A DNA stretch of 64,000 nucleotides from Chamaea fasciata (GCA_029207755.1 JARCOQ010000008.1:32400521-32464520); one strand, 5' to 3'; shown: positions 1 to 12,690, counted from the stretch's first letter. Numbers and translations are program-made. Notes: a model not told the origin generated them from the letters alone.

Positions 1-1696
1 AATTAGCACCTTGATGAATCTTAAAGAAATGTTATTTTCTAATTGCATAAATGTTTAACTTTTTGCTAGACCATGGCCAAACTGACTTGCCAAAGGTCAT
101 ACACATAATATCTGTGGAAGAGTTAAGCACTGAGTTCCATTATTCTGTAATCAGAGGTACATCAGTTTTCAGACCCAAGCAGTTAATCCAGGCAATACCA
201 TGCTATGCACATTTACTTCTTTAACAGGAGCTTTACTGTATCTTTGCAAAGAGATACAGAAGATTAAGAAGGATAAAAAGGATCCAAGAGTATATTAAGA
301 AGTTTTTTTATTATTTGAGTGATGAGAAAAAATCTAGAAAAATTAAAAGCAAGCAGATCAGATTCCTTGATAGCACCTGTTTATATTATTCATGTACCTG
401 GAGCATTTATGAGGTGTAAAACATTCATTTCACAATAAATATTGTAAAACTACCTCCTTCACCATCATTTTAAATGTAGTCCCCTGTAAGGAATATGATA
501 ATATTCTCTATGGTAGAAGGGAGATAATTTTTTTTCTTAATCAAGCCAAATGTCTGCTAGAACAAGTTAAAATCAAATGCTCCTCTTAAGCAGTTTTTCC
601 AGTACTCAGCCTTTCCAGAGTGGGAGGTGCTGTCTTTGTGAAGTCTCTGAAGCCATGGTTGGACAACATGACAGGATGTAGCATGAACTGTTTTACTGAA
701 TCAACCACAATGCCAAAGGAAGCAACAGACTGTCACATCAGGCAGGAGGCATCTGATGAAAACCTCTTGTGACAAATTAAAACCTTTCTGATCTCTAAAA
801 AGTATACCAAAAGCAGTGCCCTAAATAAAATCTACTATCCATCAGTCCTTGTATTTACAGTGTTTCTCAAGCAGTTAGTTTCATTGTTTTTTCATTCCAC
901 CTAAATCATGTGGTTAGCAGGAACTACCAGTCCTTAAGGAATGTGGTACCTGATGCACATTTGATACTGGATTTATTTTGTTCTGCTTACAACAAAAATG
1001 GATCATTTCAAAAGTAAAATCAGCTACAACAACGACATCTTTTGTTTTGCTTAACATTTAGAGCCCTTGAAAAACACTATTCTAAGAGCTGACAGGACTT
1101 TACAGCTCTCAGAATCCCACAGAGCTCAGCTCTTCAAATAAACAAGTCGTCTATGAACACATTTATGCAATTACATTCCAATTACAAAGACCCTTAAGAG
1201 CTCTTATATAGTGACCATGCCCCTGCCCACTAGACATGATCTACATGATCAACTTCCACGCATATCCTTATGATATGATTGTCTCAAGAAATGCATTATT
1301 GAAGGCTTGCCAATCAATTTTTCTGGATTCTAAATATTTTTCTATGAAGTGCTGAGAAATTCTACTGCAACCAGTCAGTGAATGACTAACTATAACAGTA
1401 TCCCAGTTTCAGTTTTGTGTCTCTAAAAAAAGCTGCTTTATCTTTATTTCACAGAGCAGTGCTTTCTCACATAACTAAGTAAGTAGAGCTAAACACTTGA
1501 ACTCCAGTTGTAACAGTAAATTGTTTTACTGCTGTTTTGCTGCCATTTGTTGCCTCATTTCCACAATGGTGGTTCACTGCACATTGACAACTGAAAACTG
1601 TTCCTTTAGAAATCTCTTTCCACATATCTTAGTCTTCACTCACCAGTAACATAATTTTTTATCCTTCCAGTATAGACACTGACAGGTCACATACAT
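1..1696. other. Intergenic AT-rich sequence, no gene seen
   Basis: I see no long open frame with protein-like content, no splice-flanked exon and no repeat I can name here. Composition is AT-rich with ordinary mixed sequence. It lies upstream of the MGAT5 CpG island. Confidence 0.6.
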
Positions 1697-1862
1697 CAGA
1701 ACATAAAGAGTTGTCATGGCAGATCAGACTACTGGGCCATCAAAGCCTGGTAGTCTGTCTTTACTATATCTCAGAGGAAGGTGCAAATACTCACAATGTG
1801 AAAAGCAATTATGGAATGCCACCCATAAGGGCAACATTTCTTTTTCACTTTCCCAATCAGCC
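1697..1862. repeat. Ancient amniote SINE/CR1-like interspersed repeat
   Basis: The stretch has the landmarks of an old repeat family common in turtle, crocodile and bird genomes, recalled from memory. It opens with an AACATAA-type block, followed by a 'GATCAGAC..CTGGGCCATC' block near 1720-1742. A 'GTCTGTCT' block lies near 1753, 'CAGAGGAAGGTGCAA' near 1772-1786, and 'GCAATTATGGAAT' near 1805-1817. The blocks occur in the expected order with the expected spacing, at perhaps 70-75 percent identity by eye. The exact family name is uncertain because I cannot run a repeat library. Confidence 0.6.
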
Positions 1863-4800
1863 TATACCTAGAAGTGAAAGATGTTATCATTCCTTTAATA
1901 GTTTCCTCTGCTGTGCATGACAGACTCCCAGCACCTGTGATTGATATTCAACAGGACTCTGTCACAGCTAATAGGCACAAAATCTAATTTGGCCAAAGAA
2001 GAACAAGACTAAAAATGCAAGGTTATCAATAAAACTGTGTTTCAAAAATGAGGACTGAAACAGAGAGAAAAAGAGGGAATATGCAGTATTAACTTTGTTG
2101 AAGTTTTATATGCAAGCTGTTCAATGAATTCAGATTCACACATGACTAGTGAAGAAGACAAATCAAATGTTAAGATGATATGTTAAAGGGCCCTTTGGAA
2201 CAGTCATTGAGTTCGTGCCTGGATTTATCAGCTCTCCTCCAGTAAATTCTGAATAATAGACTTTAATGGTAAAAACCACTCATGAGAAGATGCTGCTTTT
2301 ACTAGTGGTATTTTGCATGTCAGCTCCCCTGAAAAGCACTGTCCAAAACTGCATTAGTGATGTTTTATGGAAATTAATCAAAGCCCATAATCCAATTGTC
2401 CTGTGATTCAAGCATTTCTGGACCTACTGCTCAACAATCTCCTCAGCTCAGAATAACTCAGTTTACATGATTTCCAGTCTACTTTGTAATTATTTTCTGT
2501 AATTGACAGCAGATTATACAGAATATCCCACAGAGATCATCAAACCGTCTGAGCTCTCCCCAGCTTTGAAAAAGTCATTCAGATGTCAGAGTTCAGATTT
2601 CTTTTTTCATAATGGGTAGTCATATTTCCATTCTTTCAAACCCGTATTTTTATCCAAAATTTGACATCTTCTCCCTTGAAAGTGGTCAGCTGTTAATCCC
2701 TGATGGCATTTCAACCCAATCAGTGGGAAGAAAGAGCAGCAGACGCAAAAAATCCCAGGAAAACAGTTAGGAAAAAGTAATTTGTATAGGAATTTGTAAT
2801 ACATAAAAAAAATCAAGAATGTTTTCAGGGACAAATTAGCAACCTATTGAAGGTTATCAGCTTTTTATTTTATACTAAAATGTGTTATTACCCAAAACAT
2901 TTGAAAGATCAAAAATACATGAGTGAAATTATTCTGAGTTATGTAAATGGAAACTGGAAGTGATTACCTTAAACTGAAGGTGAAGGAATTAATGACATAA
3001 GAGGAAGGAGAGAACTGTTAGTTTCCACAATATCAGTTAAATATGATACATCAAGTTAAACAAAGTGTAAGTATTTATAAAGTATTTAAAAACAGATAAA
3101 ATGAAACATTAGCAAATATACAGACTGAGAGAGAGAAATTCTGCATTTGCAGCAGGACAGACATGCCTTGCTTGGTCTTCTTAAAGTCTGTAAGTCTCTA
3201 CTTGTAAGTACAGGAAAATAAGAGAGTTTCTGAGCTTTTTGAATAAGTACATATAAATTAGTACATTTATGATTAATGTCCATGAAAGCAAATGTAAAAT
3301 AAATGCTTTGAATATGATGTGCTTTGGGTTGTCTGCAGTACATAAAAAGAAAATAATATGCTGTCTAAAATGGAAATGCCACATTTACAAGGGTCAATAT
3401 TGTTTGTTCAGAATTTGCCATTGAATTATTCTCTATTTTATCAGCTGTTTTCGTACAGAATGTTTCAGCAGAGTGATTTGTGCTGAGGAATTTCAGTGAT
3501 ATGAAAATCTAGGGCTGTTGATATAAAATAGAGAACTAAAAGCTGTGTGTATGTTCTCAGAAGGGACTTTACTATTTTTGGGTAACTTCAAAATGAATGA
3601 ACAATTCAGAGCTCTTCAGAAAATTGTCAAAGACCCACTGAGCATCTGAGCCTGTGGGGTAGAACTGCGGTCACTTGACAGGTTCTTCCTGAAAGGAGAG
3701 CCAGTTTGAACCGTGCTTTATGCCTGCCACAATGATTTGCATTTGCACCTGTCTGAGCTCATAGCACAGGCCTGGTAATTGCCACACTGTAGTACCACCC
3801 CAGCTCAGCAGGCAGGGGCAAGATTTGATGTATTAAAGTCAACACTTCATCTACCTGATCTGACAGACTGATGTAACTCAAACTGCAGTATTTTTAGGCA
3901 ATGACTAATGGTTAATTAACCAGCATGTGAGAAATACCTGCTTTCCTGCTAGCACCCCTTAGCTCATTGATCTACCTCCCTGTAATACACATAAAAAGAT
4001 GGCATTTCTTTCAACACTCTGATTGAATATTTGCCTTTCTCACTAGTCAATAACTCTAGCTCCTAATGACTTTTAAAAGCAAGTCTTCAAACACTAATTT
4101 GTATGTTATTTATCCAGACTTTCTTAAACTGGAGGCATATCCTAAATCCCTTGCTACTCTCCCAAACTACATAGGTAACCTAAAAATATATAATGTGATT
4201 GTGTGTAATACATTATTGGTAATCCACTGCCAGACCTGGACAGACACATTTTCCAGCTTATTAAGATCTAAATGATTCCCTTTAGGACCTCTGACATGTG
4301 CAAATGTGAGGCTGCCGAGGGTCACCAGGTTAAAACCTGAAACTCTCACTTTCACACCCCTCCAACCTGGGCTGAAGAAGCTGCATGAAAAGCTTTAGTG
4401 CAAATACCCTTCTCTAACAACCAATAACAAAAGAGACTTAGAAGCTTGATGCTGAAACAGTATCTCAGCTATCAAACTGGTCAATATTCAGCTCTACACA
4501 TTTGGATGAAGCATCTTATACTTGTTAGGCATATATGTCTAAGGAGATACAATTACCTATGAGAAATATATTCTAGAATGTGTAAGGAGACCAGGGAGCA
4601 AAGTCATTTGAAGCTTGGGACCTAATTAGGATTGCATTAAAATTCCAGGCTCTCAGTTGTACTAGGAAACTCAGAGCTTGACTGCATCTGCTTAACATTG
4701 GGATGTACCTCCAGGAGTAACCAAATATCTCTAAATTACTCCAATCCACAGGGACTGGTATGGCTCAAAGACGGGACTGATGTGAGAAATGGATTTGGAG

Positions 4801-6834
4801 GCTGTCCCCTTGAATATTCTTGAGATTGGGGGTTGTTAGGTTTTGGGGGCGGGGGGAGGGTAATAGTAATGGCAAAGAGAGGAAAAAAAAAATATATACG
4901 GGATTATTTCAGTGTTTGGATAATCCACAGTAGTCTCAACCTTTTCAATTTTTAAATTAGATTTCTAGATCTGGGTAACTACTTGGAAGCCCCCAAGTAA
5001 ACTCTTCTATGTGGTAATTCCACAGTCAAGAACCCCATTTTTATGGCCTGTCTTCTAAACAACAGACAAGCCCTACTGGAAATAATTTAATTGTGTTGGA
5101 AAATACGTGCATCAGTATCCTATATAAGATTTCCTCCATTTGAGGGGCTGAGAAGAAAAAAGTATTCAAAAGTAAAGATGAAAATCTCACAGTTTGAGTT
5201 TGTTTCTAACAATTACTGCCCGTTGAAGCAAGAGAGTCTTGTCACAGCTCATAAACCGCTGAAAACAGTTTCTGTTTTCATGCAGTTTATAATTATTCCC
5301 TTTTAGCTTTATAAAGCAGAGTCAGTTTAATGTCTTTTATAAATCAAACTGCCACTTTCAAACATTAATTGCCAAGATAGGAACAACAGTTCTCTCTTAA
5401 GTAGACAGAAAATAAATAAAATCTGTTGTTAACACTCTGGTTTAACAGTTTCTGTAAATGAAACGTCACCTGGCCACTTGAGAGAGAAAAGATGCCAATT
5501 TCAGTGATTGCCTCCATGACCTGTTTTCTTCACCCTTGGGTGATAATGCATTTAGTGATAATGAAGAGTAAAGAGAAGGTATGTTTTTGAGCCTGTACAT
5601 CCTTTTCAGCTCCAAATTCACAAGTTTTAGAGAAAGAAAAAAAGAACAGTCAAGGGTCACTTACAAATAACTACAGATATGTACAACAGTAATATCTGAC
5701 AGATTGTGAAGTCAGAAGTTCTGGTGATTTGTAGGAGATGGTGTATTTCCTAGATGTATTGTTGCTCCAAGCATAGGCCTATGCTGAAATCACAGCTGAT
5801 AACATAGTTAAAACTGCAAAACCAGATTCAAAAGTAAGGATTATTTCACTCCAGGTATTTTCTTTAGATATCAAGTAACAACAGAAAAACAAATACATTA
5901 AGGACGAAAAAGAACTTCATCATTTGCTTTTGGCATTGACCTGGAGCCCTCTGTTACACTTGTGATAATGTAGCAGAGATCCAATCAGATACTTTGTATG
6001 CAAAATTCAGCACTGTTACACTGCCCACAACTACACTGTAGGACCTGCATAGGTTAAAAACAAGTAATTTGACTTTTCACTACCAAGGTTTTCCAGATTT
6101 TGTCCATGAGACACAGTTCTGTAGATGCAGAACAGTCACAAATGCCTGGGGTGATACTAGGGGTAAAGAATTGGTGAATATCTAGAGACATAGATATATA
6201 TACTCTTTTTTTTCATCTGAGACACAGAATATTTTTAGAACTGTTGTATTGAAGTCATTCAGGTTCACTGTTCAAAATATGCCAGGAGCTGCACAGGGAC
6301 CTACAAAAGCCAGAAGGAGGAACTGAGTCTGCACACAGTTAGGCCTTGGATTGGAGCTCTTCTGTGCCTTGCAGAGGTTGAATTTCACCATTAAGAAGAG
6401 GCACTATGTCCTGTTTAGGTTGTTTCTTGAGTTAGACATTAAAAGGAAGGAATAAGGACACTATAAGGGCTGCTGAGTCGGATGAAGGACCAACTGCTCA
6501 GCATCTCAAAGAACATGAGGAGACACTTAGGAGAGTGGTGTAGGAAACGGGACAAATACAGAATGGTTCCTCCCAGGGAATGTTTTGCCATCTTCCTATC
6601 AGTCAGACTTAGAGGCTTCTTGAAAGTAGCTACCTATTTAACAGCAGTAAAGGATCTCCTATCTTTAAACTGTATGATTACTCCTTGCATCCATTTGTAC
6701 TTTTGGCCTTCAGGAAACCCTGTAGATTCTACAATTTAACTTAGATTTTGCCTGCCTGAGTATTTAACTTTATTCTTTTGAAATCCACTATTCAAAACTT
6801 CATTGTGTGCCACAGGGGTTTTTTCTGTGTCAAA
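1863..6834. other. Intergenic sequence, no gene seen
   Basis: About 5 kb of AT-rich sequence. Open frames are short, below about 90 codons, and none has recognisable protein features or splice-site framing. The only local oddity is a G-rich block at 4828-4860, listed separately. Confidence 0.55.
4828..4860 (+). other. G-rich tract, long-loop G-quadruplex candidate
   Basis: Runs of 5, 5, 6 and 3 G occur within 33 bases. The first run is separated from the next by a 12-base loop containing a GG, and the last three are separated by single C and A bases. The 12-base loop exceeds the usual 7-base rule, so this is only a weak quadruplex candidate. It is unusual in otherwise AT-rich flanks. Confidence 0.4.
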
Positions 6835-8110
6835 CACTGAACAATCCCACCTTGTTCATCCATGTGTGATCTGTGATTTCATAACCTTGTTTTAGTCAAA
6901 CTTCATCACCTCCTTCCCAAATTGTCCCCTTCTCTAATTTCTAGTCAGCTTAATCTCTTCTCATATGATGTAATTCAAAGTCTCCGATCACTCCTAGCAT
7001 CCTTTATTGCTTTACTGTATATTTTCTAAAGTAGGAAAAGAGAACTGACAGATTAGGATCTGAGTGTACCATGGATCTATACAGACAAAGGGATGTTTTG
7101 TTTTGTTCACAAATCCTTTCTTAATCATTTCCAGCTCTGTGGTTTTTTGATCACTGCTGAACATTGAGCTGCTATTTTCAGAGACTCTGTGAAGTAATTT
7201 CACAATCTCATTTCTGATTAGTAGTATCAAAAGTCCATTTGGTTATATAGGCAGTCACTTTTCACTTCTAATGTAATTTTGCATTTATCATGCAAAGAAC
7301 TACCAACACTAAATTATATCTGCTGTTTCATTTCCCTGTCACGTAGCACCCCAGAATCCTTTTGCAACATTTTGCAATCAGATTTAGATTTTATTATCCT
7401 CAGCAATTTCATAGCATCTGCAATTGTAATCTTAATATTCCTTCCCTCTCCACATCATTTACAAATATGCTGAAAAGCAAGCTAGCAAAGCAAAGTCCTG
7501 AGAGATTCCAAATTCCCTCCACAGCAAGAAGTGATCCCACATTCCTATTTCTGTTTTTTATCTTTTCTACTATTTGTGAAGTATCTTATAAGATCCCAAG
7601 GAGATCTCATTCCTTTAATGATAGTATTTGCTCATGGTTCTGTGAAAAACTTTACTGATTTCTGAACAGAGACCACTATGCAGATAAGAGAGAAGTTTAC
7701 TGGCTCCTTCAGACAACCTCAGAGTTTATTGTTTATAGAAGAGGATCACAGATAGAAATTTATCTATTATACACATGCTATCTATAGACAACCTAAGTGT
7801 ATTTTCTGCAGATTCATCAGGACAGAAGCCAGACTAAGCCATCCATTCCCAATTTTCAGATTGGGAATCTGAAATTCAGAATTCAGATTTCACTGCAGAT
7901 CCTTTTTGAATTTCATGCTTCTGAGAATTAAAAAAAGAGGTTGATCAGACAATGCAACAAAGACAACCACTCAGAAATTTCCTACATAAGTTCCTTTAAA
8001 ACCCTTTAGACAAATACCATCAAGCCCTGGTACTGCTCATTTTACTTCAATAGCTTCATAAAGATTATACGGGAGGGAAAATGTAGAAAATTACTACCTC
8101 CACAGTGAAC
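6835..8110 (-). mobile_element. Decayed ancient CR1/L3-clade LINE, reverse-transcriptase region
   Basis: Read on the minus strand this is the reverse-transcriptase part of an old CR1/L3-type non-LTR retrotransposon. From 5' to 3' of the element I see three blocks. The first is PGLDGI followed by LKG (about 8036-8000), matching the family's GPDGI..LK block. The second is FSIFVNDVE (about 7480-7445), matching LFNIFINDL. The third is IADAMK (about 7425-7408), the FADD catalytic box with its second aspartate lost. The C-terminal part follows at about 7200-6950: ENSSSMFSS, then EMIKKGFVNK, then SYEKRL. These correspond to the family's DSSLKTSTQ, GIIKKGIENK and PYEERL. Frameshifts separate the blocks and stops interrupt them, so it is long dead. 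Edges are approximate, and it may extend left and right in more diverged form. Confidence 0.85.
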
Positions 8111-9508
8111 ATTAAGACATATTTTCCACTCTGTTCTTACTGCTTTTGTTCTTTCTTAGTCTTTCTCCTTTCATACGTCAGTAATTTATCTGCTGCACAA
8201 TCTCTTTGGCAAATCTCCATGAGTGGCTGGTGACTTGTTTCCTCAGGGAAGTTTCTAACTCTCCCAGGTCCAATGAAGTCTGTAAAATAAATCATGATGG
8301 TATTTCAGTTTGCATTCAAATGAGAACACAGAGTGTCCCTTGCACCTTGAGCTGTCATTCAAACCTGTGCAAGGTGGATGAACAGTATGGCCATTCTTAT
8401 TAATTATGGCAAAGAAAAGAAGACAAGGAACAATCAGCTCGACCATGTTTAAACTGTGCCTGTGGTATTTTACAATTAGACGCCACTTTGCATTGAAATG
8501 CTAGTGTGATATCTGATAAGAAATCTCAAATAATTTCCTGCAAATGGGGAGCTCCTTAGTACACTTAGTGGACACACTAAGTACCTATTAGAAATGTCTG
8601 GTTTGGTACCTAAACCCAAGAGTTTATTTCCTGCGTGAAAACTCAGTGCAAGTTAATGGAAATACCTGTAGAATTTACATTTACAATACCTGTGGAAAGG
8701 TCTGGATATGGATTAATGTTCTCTGGTGATGGAAATTTTTTTAGCCCAGTTGTTACTTTAATGAACAGGGAACTGAATAAAACTTTCAAAAGCAAGACTC
8801 AAAGAATAATTTATGGGTGTTTGGGGAGGATCAAGTTTGGTTTTTAGTGTGCGTGTTTGTTTTTAGCTGAGTAGAGTTTATAATACCTTTAAAAAACCTG
8901 ACTTTTTCCAATCCATAAGAACTTTGTGGGAAGGATACAGTTAAATCCTAACTACAAAGTCTTATGTTAAAAAACAGGGCAGTTGTCTGATTACGGGAGA
9001 AGGACAGGAACATTTTTATTACCTACTCTTCTGATATTTAATCAGAGTTAAACCAAGGTTATTCGACAGCAACTTCAAATTGTGACTAAGAAGAGAGAGT
9101 GTGACTCTTCAAGATTTCGCTTTGTGATCAGAATATTAGTAGGATTGAATAGTGCTTCAGCTTCTCAGAATTGTATTGTACTGCATTTCAAAAAGAATAC
9201 ATGAGGTCCTGAGAAATCAGAGCAATCAAACAAAAAAGCAAGATACACTCTTGAACAAGAACATATGAGTTTTCTGATCTCTAGCACAGTTGTTTGAGTC
9301 AGTTATCATTTTGTGGTAAAATCAATTCCATCAATAAAGCTGAGGTAGACATCAAACAGAAAGCTTTAAAAGCATATCTTGGAATCCTCAAGCATGATTA
9401 CTTTGTTTAGCAAAGAATAGACAAAGATACTTTTCAGGAAGGTCTTTTTTATCTTATCGCTGGTTCAAATTTTATTTTTCCTCTTCTCCTTTTTTTGTTT
9501 TGAAGTCA
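8111..9508. other. Intergenic sequence, no gene seen
   Basis: No recognisable gene. The first 150-300 bases could be further diverged 5' sequence of the neighbouring LINE. I cannot align it confidently. Confidence 0.5.
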
Positions 9509-9838
9509 TGTCCAACGTTATTAATACAATACTCAGCCTACCACCAAAGAGTCCGCTTAGTGTCTGCAAAGCCAAGAACCCTTTATTCAGAGGAGCTTTT
9601 GGAAGGGTTATAAAAGAAGGGACGAAATCCTACATAGAGGGATGGAGTCCTTCCAGAAACCAGGCAACAGGGCTTTGAAGGAGGTACAGATTATAAAGCA
9701 GATTCTCTCTTGTGTGTATGCCAAGTGCTTTATTGCAGTGGTCATACAAGTATAACGAGATGTAACACTGCGTCTGACACAATAGAGGGGCAATGAACCA
9801 CAACAGAGGCAGGAATGCTGCATGTAGTCCCCCTCACA
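9509..9838 (-). mobile_element. Probable solo LTR of an endogenous retrovirus
   Basis: On the minus strand the segment starts TGTGAGG (from 9838) and can end in TTGGACA (to 9509), a TGT...ACA inverted end as in LTRs. A TATA-like TTTTATAA lies at about 9615-9608. It is followed about 20 bases later by AATAAA at 9587-9582, the compact U3/R layout seen in avian retroviral LTRs. About 73 bases of R/U5-like sequence then remain. The first plausible CA end is at 9561, so the element could be 278 rather than 330 bp. I find no matching target-site duplication and no internal coding region beside it. A second AATAAA lies upstream, at 9736-9731. This is a structural inference without a family match. 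Confidence 0.45.
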
Positions 9839-12059
9839 AGGAAGAGATTTCTATATCTATAATATTTTCTCTATCTATATTCTCTAATAATAATATATAA
9901 TTCATAATAACAGATTCGGCTATTATGAAAGGCAAACTATATTTTATGTGTGTGCTGTAATTTTGTTACACAGTGTTACAAGTCAAAATGGAACACGTCT
10001 GACATGTACTTCCTAAGGGAAAGGCTCATGAAGGTATTGCCTGTGAATAATCCCAGAGTTGTTCTGTGTTCTAATCACGTTTCTCCACCTTACAGTAGTT
10101 TACTATTTGAACAAATTGAGATGGAAAACTCAACAAGTATGCTACTTTAAAGGTAACATTAAGCAATTCTGGAGTTAGCACTGGTGATTTCTGTGCATTT
10201 ATGTTTTATGTTATCATCTACTGCTGCTCCAGAACCAGAATTCTCTGAAATTCAGTGCAGAGAAGTGCCAAAGAATTGGTCCCACAACACAGACAGTCCC
10301 AACTGTGTTCAACATCTGCTCAAGATTATTCCTGTCCTTTTATGCTGAGTGCACAGCAAGCAAGCTGAAGTCAGTACAGATGTGACTGTGCCTCAGCTGC
10401 CCCAGTTCTCTGTGATTCCAAAGCTGTGACTGGCACACAATCACACCAAGGAGGTTTTGCCATCCACTCAGGGCAGGGCTGTACCTGCAAGTTTTGGACA
10501 CAAAATTGAACAGGAAAACTGTCAATAGATGATCCATTGAATGTCTCTACCAGAATATAATTGTTTCCCTCGTGAAAACACAGTCCTCACAGTAACCCAA
10601 AAGTTCTCAGCAACAGGTACAGCTGAGATGCACAGTCCCAGCTTTATACAACATTTTGGGGGTTTCACACAACCAACAGATGTATCAACCATCTTCTTTA
10701 ATCACTTTAATGATTTCTGTGATGATTCCTCCTTGCACCAAGGGTCAGGGGATCAGCACATGGAGTCCTGAAGAGATGCAAACAGGCAAGATGAGACCCA
10801 GGGCCCCGATTGCAGCAAGAGGCCCTAATGGTCCTAATCAACCTCTCCTGGGGCCTCCACCCACTCCCTTCCCATGGTGAGGGAATGAGCAAGCAGATGG
10901 GTGGAACACTCAATGTGGGACAGGCCTGGAAGAGCTAAATGTGAGTAATGGGTGGCCTACTTGTCCCACACTAAATGAGGAATAAACATGTTAGTGGTCA
11001 GTTCAGATTCTCCTGATACACTCAGTGCTGCAGAGGGTTATGTTCCCTCTTCTTTCAGTCTTTTGTTCTCTATGATCCAAGAATCCAACATTTCCAAACC
11101 TTCTCAAGGAACACCCCTTGAGCAGGGAGCCCGTTCACCTATGCAGTTTTCACTTCCCTAATCAAGGCATGTAATTTTCTCATAACTGCCATATTTTTTT
11201 CATTTAGCTATGTCAGATATAAATACTGTGAAATATGTAGTGTACCATCCTGTACCATCCAGTAAGGGCTACTGTTCCCTTTGGGAAGAGCTCTGCTAGG
11301 AGACCACTGTTGTATAATATTTCTATATAAGAATATATCAAACTCAAAAGTGACTGCAGTGTTAAGTCAGCTCCGGTATATGAGCTTTACAAATTAAAAC
11401 CATAATAAATGGGAAAGACTGAAAGTGCTGTAGTTGCTGTTGTTTCACCTGCTTTGTTTCCCTGTGATGCCAGCCCATTCCACAAACCACAGCAGATCAT
11501 TTAAGAAGTTCCCCATCTTACACAGAAGGTTGTCTAAGGTTGATCATTCAGTGCCTCATAAAGTTTCCAAATCCCTGACCTCCCATTAAGTGCCAGTGAG
11601 CTTTTCTACGCAGGAACACGGCACAAAGCTGGGTGAAAAGCCAAACTCCAAAGTACCCAGCGTTATTGCAGATGCCTGTGGGTGCAGACGAGCATCCTTC
11701 AGCATGCATTGCAGCATCATCATTTTCCGTCCTGGGTGGAGAAGTCCCAGAGGAGTGGCAGCAAACACCAGCAGGGATTTTTGTCCATTGTTGCCAAAAC
11801 CATAGCCATTTACTTGATTTTTTTTTAATATTTTGTAACCATTTCCTGATGCTTCAAGGCATGTAATAAATATTGCAACAGATATTGATCAGAGATCTGC
11901 ATCTTATTATAACCTACGGTTTATGTTTCTTTAATATATATTATGTGGAGGTAACCAGAAACAGTTTTTTACTTTGATGTTGTCCTTTATGAAAGAAGGC
12001 AGTATCCATACAGAAGAGCAGGATCGGCCACGAGATGTCACCCAGCCTCCACGAGCCCT
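9839..12059. other. Intergenic sequence immediately upstream of the CpG island
   Basis: It starts with a very AT-rich patch (about 9850-9905, ATA and TATAA repeats) and becomes more mixed. A moderately GC-richer stretch near 10,730-10,960 is not recognised. No exon or repeat family is supported. Distal promoter elements of MGAT5 could lie here, but nothing in the sequence decides that. Confidence 0.5.
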
Positions 12060-12525
12060 AGCGCGGGCTGCGGGAAACAGACCATTCCGAAGCGGAGCTA
12101 AACGGGAGGCTGGCTCGCCGCTCCAGAACACCGTCATCCCCTCGCTGCAAAAACACACCAGCGTCCTCTGCGCTAATGGCTCTCAGGAGCGAACTTCTGG
12201 TAGCGTGTAGAGCGTGTTTTAAAGACAGCCTAAGCGGCTGAACAGACACTAATACCTGTTTCTAATGCTGAGGAAACGTGTTGGCTGGTGGAAAGCGTCC
12301 GCTCAGGGCGGGCAAAGCCGCACTGCTGCCAGCGGCGGGCCTGACGGGTTTGCCGAGGGAGACCCTCGCGGGAGGGGGACGAGCCCGGGGATGCAGAGGC
12401 CGGGAACCGCCTCCGCACACTCCCCACGGCGGGCGGCGGCCGTGACAGTGCCCGCACCCGCGGCCGCGGCCCCCGCCCGGGCGGTTCTCCCTCACGGCCG
12501 CCCCGCGCGCTCCGCGCCCGGGCGC

Positions 12526-12690
12526 GCACTTTGCACACACTCCCTCGCTCTGCCTGGCCCTGTCACAGGCGCTTCCGGCCGCGCGCGCTCCCCCGCCCCG
12601 CCCTCCTCGCTCAGCCCGCCCGCCCCGCCGCGCCGCGCCGCGCTGCGCTGCGCCCCCGTGCGCGGTCGGCACTTTGCAGACGCTCCCCGG
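12526..12690 (+). repeat. Repeated GCACTTTGCA box within the CpG island
   Basis: GCACTTTGCA occurs at 12526-12535 and again at 12669-12678. Each copy is followed by ACAC/GACG-CTCC and then, a little further on, by GCCTGGCCC. The two copies are 143 bases apart and share a partly similar GC-rich context. It looks like an imperfect duplication, or two copies of one binding site, in the promoter. Confidence 0.5.
12572..12578 (-). promoter_or_regulatory. ETS-type site in MGAT5 promoter
   Basis: CTTCCGG on the + strand is the reverse complement of the ETS core CCGGAAG. Human MGAT5 transcription is known to respond to Ets-1 and to Src/Ras signalling, so an ETS core in the island fits. A 7-base match alone is weak evidence, and binding is inferred. 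Confidence 0.35.

Noticed and set aside
7845..7868. 8-bp inverted repeat ATTCCCAA/TTGGGAAT
   Set aside because: It is short and inside the decayed LINE. Chance structure is likely.
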